A stretch of 64,000 bases of DNA, from contig NZ_BSTL01000007.1 in NCBI RefSeq assembly GCF_030269485.1, forward strand, positions 323,204 to 387,203. The letters are read 5' to 3'. Source of the DNA: Actinoplanes sp. NBRC 103695 (lineage in GTDB: Bacteria; Actinomycetota; Actinomycetes; Mycobacteriales; Micromonosporaceae). Made by a program: the position numbers and the translations under genes. Shown piece by piece: positions 59,021-64,000 of this stretch. The notes under the pieces were generated by a model. That model saw only the letters and a list, made by a program, of their open reading frames with translations. It was not told the DNA's origin and did no database searches. Numbering within the stretch: the first letter of the stretch is position 1; each line of letters opens with the position of its first letter.

Positions 59021-60283
59021 TTAAGGTTTGGGGTCTTCGTCCTTCTTCGCGTCGCCTTCACCCGAAGAAGACGGCTTGTCCAGTTCGGAGATGTCCCAGT
59101 CCAGTTTCGCCTCGGCGAACGCCGCCGGGTTGGCGAAGTCCTCGTCGGTGGGCAGCAGGTCGGGGTGATCCCAGAGCGCGTCCCGGCCGGCGATGCCGCG
59201 TTTGTCGGCCACCGCCGCCCACAGCGCGCCGGCCTCGCGCAACCGGCGCGGCCGCAGCTCCAGACCGACCAGTGCGGCGAAGGTCTGCTCCGCCGGGCCA
59301 CCGGCCGCACGACGGCGCCGGAACGCCTCACCCAGCGCGTTCACCGACGGCAGCCGGTCGCCGGCGGCCGAGTCGACCACGTGGCCCACCCAGCCCTCGA
59401 CCAGCGCGAGCGCCGTCTCGAGACGGGCCAGGCTCGCCTTCTGCTGCGGCGTGTCCTCCGGCGTGAAGATGCCCTCGAGGGCCATGGCCTGCATCGACTC
59501 CGGGTCGGACGGGTCGACGCGGCTCATCGCCTCCTCGATCGCCTCCCGGTTGACGGTGATGCCGTTCGCGTATGTCTCCACCGCGTTCAGCACGTGCGCA
59601 CGCAGCCACGGCACGTGCTGGAACAGCCGCTGGTGGGCCGCCTCGCGCAGGGCGACGTAGAGCCGGACCTGATCCTCGGGGATCTCCAGGCCCTCGCCGT
59701 ACGCCTTGATGTTGGCCGGGATGAGCGCCGCCGTGCCGCCCGGGCCGAGCGGCAGGCCGATGTCACCGGCCGAGAGCACCTCCGCCGCGAGCTGGCCGAG
59801 CGCCTGGCCGAGCTGGCCGCCGAACAGCGCGCCGCCGAGCGTGGCCACCATCGACTGCATCGGGCCGAGCTGGGCGCGGGCCTCCTCGGGCACCAGGTCG
59901 CTCATCGCGCCCACCATCCGACCGGCGATCGGGTCGCACAGCTTCTTCCACACCTCGAGCGTGTTGTAGATCCACTCGTTGCGGTTCCATCCGGCTGCCG
60001 AGCGGATGCCGCTGGGCAGCGCGGACGCCGGGTCGAGCCAGAGATCGGCGAGCCGCAGGCTCTCCTCGATCTGGTTGCGCTCGACGATCGTCACGGCCGG
60101 GTCGCCGGCCGTCTGGAGCTGGCTCGCCGCCACCTGGCGGGCGAGGTCCCAGTTCACCGGGCCTTCGCCGGCGCCGGCGAACATATGCTGCAGCTGGTTC
60201 ATGAACTGCTGCATCTGCTGCGGATCGGAGGGATCGGGCGGCTGGGCCCCCGGCAGGGAGAAGCCGAATGGGATATCAGGCAC
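59021..60283 (-). CDS. DUF2342 zincin-like protein (putative zinc metalloprotease)
   Basis: The 420-residue protein matches the actinobacterial family TIGR03624/DUF2342 (mycobacterial Rv3195). The N-terminal DPSDPQQMQQFMNQLQHMF segment, ALFGGQLGQALGQLAAEVL and the zincin-like motif REAAHQRLFQHVPWL are diagnostic. The C-terminal tail is charged. It is divergent from the PDZ/S16 protease gene with 90 bp between, as in mycobacteria. Activity has not been shown for the family to my knowledge. Confidence 0.88.
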   Translation of the reverse strand: MPDIPFGFSLPGAQPPDPSDPQQMQQFMNQLQHMFAGAGEGPVNWDLARQVAASQLQTAGDPAVTIVERNQIEESLRLADLWLDPASALPSGIRSAAGWNRNEWIYNTLEVWKKLCDPIAGRMVGAMSDLVPEEARAQLGPMQSMVATLGGALFGGQLGQALGQLAAEVLSAGDIGLPLGPGGTAALIPANIKAYGEGLEIPEDQVRLYVALREAAHQRLFQHVPWLRAHVLNAVETYANGITVNREAIEEAMSRVDPSDPESMQAMALEGIFTPEDTPQQKASLARLETALALVEGWVGHVVDSAAGDRLPSVNALGEAFRRRRAAGGPAEQTFAALVGLELRPRRLREAGALWAAVADKRGIAGRDALWDHPDLLPTDEDFANPAAFAEAKLDWDISELDKPSSSGEGDAKKDEDPKP

Positions 60284-60373
60284 GTGGTCAAAGGTACGCG
60301 CGAAATACCTTCCCGGTACCGATGCAGGTGTCAGCTCAGAGAGAACTCAGGGTGGGTGGGTACGCTCACGCGC

Positions 60374-61396
60374 ATGAGACGTCGCGGTGTCACGGTCATC
60401 CTCGGCGCCCTGATCACCGCTCTGCTCGCCATCGGGGTCATGGCCGTCCCGATGCCGTACGTCGTGCTGAAGCCCGGACCGACCGTCAACACGCTCGGTT
60501 CGGACAACGGCAAAGAAGTGATCCAGGTGACGAAGGCGCCCACGTCGACGTCCAAGGGTCAGCTCAGGTTGACCACCGTAGGGGTGCAGAACGACGTCGA
60601 GCTCGTCTGGGCGATCCGCGGCTGGTTCAGCAACCAGCAGGCGGTCGTGCCGCGCGATGTGATCTACCCGCCGGACCAGACCGAGGAACAGGTCGAGGAG
60701 AACAACAAACAGGAGTTCCAGGGCTCGCAGTCCAGCGCGGAGACGGTCGCGCTGCGCGAGCTCGGTTACCCCATCCAGACGTACGTCGCCGCGGTCACCG
60801 ACGGCGGCCCCTCGACCGGCAAGCTGGCCAAGGACGACATCCTCACCTCGGTCGACGGCACGCCGGTGACCAGCCCCGCGAAACTGACCGAGCTGATCCA
60901 GGCCAAGCCCGCCGGCACCGAGCTGACGCTGGGCTACACCCGGGCCGGCAAGGCCGCGACCGTGCGGGTGAAGACCGCCGACGACAAGGGGACGCCCCGG
61001 GTCGGCGTGCAGATCGACAAGAAACAGCCGCACCCCTTCGACGTCACGATCGACCTGGGCGAGATCGGCGGCCCCAGCGCCGGCCTGATGTTCTCGCTCG
61101 GCATCATCGACAAGCTCCGCCCGGAGGACCTCACCGGCGGCAAGATCATCGCGGGTACCGGGACGATCGACGACGAGGGCAACGTCGGTCCGATCGGCGG
61201 CATCCCGCAGAAGCTGGTCGGCGCGGACGCCGCCGGAGCCCAGCTCTTCCTGGTGCCCAAGGACAACTGCGCCGAGGCGCTGCGCAACGCGGTGTCCGGC
61301 CTGCCGATGGCCGAGGTGGCCACCGTGGACGACGCGCTGACCGCGCTCAAGACCTTCACGTCGGGTGGCACGCCGAAACCGTGTACCGCCACGTGA
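60374..61396 (+). CDS. Membrane-anchored PDZ and Lon-type (S16) protease, YlbL family
   Basis: From ATG 60374 the protein has 340 residues: a membrane anchor (about 5-25), a PDZ domain (about 130-215, GGPSTGKLAKDDILTSVDG) and an S16 Lon-like domain with catalytic serine in GGPSAGLMFSLG and lysine in GGIPQKLVGADAAGA. It is the counterpart of Rv3194c. It should be an outward-facing protease. A large membrane protein (UPF0182) follows after 39 bp. Confidence 0.92.
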   Translation: MRRRGVTVILGALITALLAIGVMAVPMPYVVLKPGPTVNTLGSDNGKEVIQVTKAPTSTSKGQLRLTTVGVQNDVELVWAIRGWFSNQQAVVPRDVIYPPDQTEEQVEENNKQEFQGSQSSAETVALRELGYPIQTYVAAVTDGGPSTGKLAKDDILTSVDGTPVTSPAKLTELIQAKPAGTELTLGYTRAGKAATVRVKTADDKGTPRVGVQIDKKQPHPFDVTIDLGEIGGPSAGLMFSLGIIDKLRPEDLTGGKIIAGTGTIDDEGNVGPIGGIPQKLVGADAAGAQLFLVPKDNCAEALRNAVSGLPMAEVATVDDALTALKTFTSGGTPKPCTAT

Positions 61397-61435
61397 CAAT
61401 GCGTTGCAATCGAGTGGCTGGAGTTTCCGTTGGTC

Positions 61436-64000
61436 ATGCGTAATACGCCTCTGCCGAGGATGAGCCGGCGCGGTCGCGTGACCGTCGGCGTCCTCGTCGG
61501 AGTATTCCTTCTCTTCACACTGCTGGGCTGGGGCATCGACCAGTACACCGATCTGCTCTGGTTCCGCGAGGTCGACTACACCCAGGTGTACACCGGCCAG
61601 CTGTTCACCAGAGTGCTGCTGTTCCTCGCCGTCGGCGCGGCAATGGCACTGCTGGTGGCGGCCAACCTCTACCTGGCGTACCGGCTGCGTCCACTGCTCC
61701 GGCCACACTCGGCGGAACAGGCCACGCTGGAGCGGTACCGGATGGTCCTGGCGCCGCGCCTCGGCACCTGGATCGCCGCCATCTCCGTGATCATCGGCTT
61801 CTTCGCCGGGCTGAGCGCACAGAACCGCTGGAAGGAGTGGCTGCTCTTCCAGAACGCGCAGCCCTTCGGCATCCGCGACCCGCAGTTCAACGTGGACATC
61901 GGCTTCTACGTCTTCGACTATCCGCTGTGGCGCTACCTCCTCGGTGTCGGCTTCACCGCGGTCGTGCTGGCGGTCATCGGCGCGCTCGCCGTGCACTACA
62001 TCTTCGGCGGCGTACGCCTACAGGGCGTCGGCGACCGGATGACGTCCGCCGCACGAGCACACCTGACCTCGCTGGTGGCGGTGTTCGTGCTGCTCAAGGC
62101 GGTCGCGTACATCCTGGACCGGCGGGCGCTGCTGCTCGAGCAGCACGTGTCGCCGGGCCTCTACGGCGCCGGGTACACCGACGTCAACGCGCTGCTGCCG
62201 GCCAAGGAGATCCTCGCCTACATCTCCATCGTGGTCGCGGTGGCGATCATCGTGTTCTCCAACGCGGTCATGCGGAACCTCGTCTGGCCGGGCGTCTCGC
62301 TGGCGCTGCTGGCCATCTCGGCCGTCGCGATCGGCGGCATCTACCCGCTCGCCGTGCAGAACTTCACCGTCCAGCCGAGCCTCGCCGACAAGGAAGCGCC
62401 ATACATCCAGCGCTCCATCGACTCGACCCGAGATGCCTTCGGCATAGCCCAGACCGACATACGTCCGTACGCCGCGGGCAACACCAGGGCGCCGGCGAAC
62501 CTGGCCCAGAACCCGAGCGCGCAGAACGTCCGGCTGATGGACCCGCAACTGGTCTCCGAGGCGTTCACCCAGTCGCAGCAGGTCCGCGGCTTCTACGACT
62601 TCGGCGCCAAGCTGGACGTCGACCGCTACACCGTCAACGGCTCCACCCGCGACTACGTGGTCGGCGTCCGCGAGGTCAACGACGCCCAGCTCACCGCGCA
62701 GCAGCGCAACTGGCTCAACCGGCACACCGTCTTCACCCACGGGTACGGCCTCGTCGCCGCCCCCGCCAACCAGGTGTGCAGCGGCCTGCCGCACTTCGTC
62801 TCCGGCTTCCTCGGCGAGCAGAAAGCCGACCCCAGCCAGGACGCGGCGTGCGCGCCGACCGAGCAGATCAAGGTCGAGCAGCCGCGCGTCTACTACGGCG
62901 AGCAGGCCACCGAGTACGCGATCGTCGGACAGGCCGACAAGAACCGGAACGTCGAGTTCGACCGGCCGCAACCCGACAACAGCAACGCCGAGGAGCGCTA
63001 CACCTACCAGGGCCAGGGCGGCGTCCCGATCGGGTCGTCCTTCCGCCGCCTCGTGTTCGCCATCAAGAACACCGAGAGCAACTTCGTCCTGTCCGACGCG
63101 GTCAACAACGACAGCCGCCTCATGTACGTGCGCAACCCGCGCGACCGCGTCGAGAAGGTCGCGCCGTTCCTCACCATCGACGGAGACCCGTACCCCGCCG
63201 TCGTCGACGGCCGCATCCAGTGGATCCTCGACGGCTACACGACCAGCAACAGCTACCCGTACTCCCAGCGCATCAACCTGGCCCAGGAAACCCGCGACGA
63301 GACCACCAACCAGGGCACCTTCGCCCTGGCCCGGGACAACGTCAACTACATGCGGAACTCGGTCAAGGCCACCGTCGACGCGTACGACGGCACGGTCAAG
63401 CTGTACGAGTTCGACGGCCAGGACCCCGTCCTGAAGGCGTGGAACAAGGCGTTCGGCGGCGACCTGATCATCCCCAAGGCGGAGATCTCGCCCTCGCTGG
63501 AGGCGCACTTCCGCTATCCCGCCGACCTGTTCAAGGTGCAGCGCAACCTGCTCGCCTCGTTCCACGTGACCGACGCCGGCGAGTACTTCTCCGGCCAGGA
63601 CTTCTGGCAGGTCCCCAACACCCCAGACGCGCCGCAGGAACAGGTCAAGCAGCCGCCGTTCTACCTGAACGTGCAACTGCCGGGCCAGACCGCGACCAGA
63701 TTCCAGCTGACCTCAGCGGTGACACCACGCAACCGCGACAACCTGGCAGCCCTCATCTCCGGCAGCTACGTCAACGGCCAGCCCAAACTAGAGGTCCTGG
63801 AACTACCCGACCAGACAGCCATCCCAGGCCCCGTCCAGGTCCACCAACGCATGGCCAACAACGCCGAGGTCAGATCCCAACTGACCCTTCTGTCCACCAG
63901 CACACAATCCAACGTCCTCTACGGCAACCTGATATCCCTGCCCGTAGGCGACGGCATGCTCTACGTGGAACCGGTGTACGTGAAGGGCACCCAGCAGAAC
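61436..64000 (+). CDS. UPF0182-family large membrane protein; cut by window edge
   Basis: From ATG 61436 the frame is open for 855 codons to the window edge; full family members have about 950-1000 residues. About seven N-terminal membrane helices (to about residue 310) begin with VTVGVLVGVFLLFTLLGWGI. A large extracytoplasmic domain follows, with GGVPIGSSFRRLVFAI and GYTTSNSYPYSQ. The mycobacterial counterpart is Rv3193c, which also follows the PDZ protease. The role is unknown; ATG at 61460 is an alternative start. Confidence 0.93.
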   Translation, partial: MRNTPLPRMSRRGRVTVGVLVGVFLLFTLLGWGIDQYTDLLWFREVDYTQVYTGQLFTRVLLFLAVGAAMALLVAANLYLAYRLRPLLRPHSAEQATLERYRMVLAPRLGTWIAAISVIIGFFAGLSAQNRWKEWLLFQNAQPFGIRDPQFNVDIGFYVFDYPLWRYLLGVGFTAVVLAVIGALAVHYIFGGVRLQGVGDRMTSAARAHLTSLVAVFVLLKAVAYILDRRALLLEQHVSPGLYGAGYTDVNALLPAKEILAYISIVVAVAIIVFSNAVMRNLVWPGVSLALLAISAVAIGGIYPLAVQNFTVQPSLADKEAPYIQRSIDSTRDAFGIAQTDIRPYAAGNTRAPANLAQNPSAQNVRLMDPQLVSEAFTQSQQVRGFYDFGAKLDVDRYTVNGSTRDYVVGVREVNDAQLTAQQRNWLNRHTVFTHGYGLVAAPANQVCSGLPHFVSGFLGEQKADPSQDAACAPTEQIKVEQPRVYYGEQATEYAIVGQADKNRNVEFDRPQPDNSNAEERYTYQGQGGVPIGSSFRRLVFAIKNTESNFVLSDAVNNDSRLMYVRNPRDRVEKVAPFLTIDGDPYPAVVDGRIQWILDGYTTSNSYPYSQRINLAQETRDETTNQGTFALARDNVNYMRNSVKATVDAYDGTVKLYEFDGQDPVLKAWNKAFGGDLIIPKAEISPSLEAHFRYPADLFKVQRNLLASFHVTDAGEYFSGQDFWQVPNTPDAPQEQVKQPPFYLNVQLPGQTATRFQLTSAVTPRNRDNLAALISGSYVNGQPKLEVLELPDQTAIPGPVQVHQRMANNAEVRSQLTLLSTSTQSNVLYGNLISLPVGDGMLYVEPVYVKGTQQN

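Overview
The window is a chromosomal stretch of a very GC-rich actinobacterium, most likely a Micromonosporaceae member close to Actinoplanes. This rests on the marker genes: mycothiol synthesis (MshB), mycoredoxin, WhiB7, the AdnAB recombinase, a mycosin, many GTG starts and GC-rich third codon positions. No rRNA, tRNA, CRISPR array, insertion sequence or prophage was seen.

Layout. 1-9.8 kb: a cut S9 peptidase, mshB with a membrane gene, a VanW-type protein, two acetyltransferases, an extradiol dioxygenase, and ferredoxin fdxA followed by dapC. 9.9-13.2 kb: a small type VII secretion-like locus (two secreted-protein candidates and a mycosin). 13.2-14.35 kb is a non-coding repeat field. 14.4-21.4 kb: a mixed set including a SIMPL protein, a DUF4407 protein, an aldo/keto reductase, a threonine aldolase-like enzyme and a MerR head fused to a sliding-clamp-like body. 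21.4-25.2 kb is a lysine block: lysG/lysE divergent, then dapD and dapE divergent. 25.4-28.3 kb: two LOG-family proteins, a LacI regulator and a secreted proline-rich protein.

From 28.3 kb to the right end the order follows the mycobacterial block Rv3202c-Rv3193c: adnA, adnB, nudC, mrx1, uvrD2, whiB7, ABC1 kinase, ThiF-like protein, DUF2342 zincin, PDZ/S16 protease and UPF0182. This block handles DNA breaks, redox balance and antibiotic-stress control. It is interrupted between adnB and nudC by additional genes. The most interesting of these is a compact minus-strand cassette (37970-42131): an EACC1-like adaptor, a caspase-like protease fused to an AlgH/YqgE domain, a SIR2-like putative NADase, and a small MbcA/ParS-antitoxin-like protein. 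I infer a conflict or abortive-infection system. A sortase-anchored Ig-repeat surface protein (46818-50381) is a second insertion.

Regulatory highlights: whiB7 has a leader with a 97-codon upstream ORF, a strong terminator and an overlapping alternative hairpin, as expected for attenuation. cspA has a strong hairpin in its leader. Three perfect TTATCCACA DnaA boxes lie within 63 bp near 56.9 kb. Several families of short palindromes and inverted repeats sit between genes.
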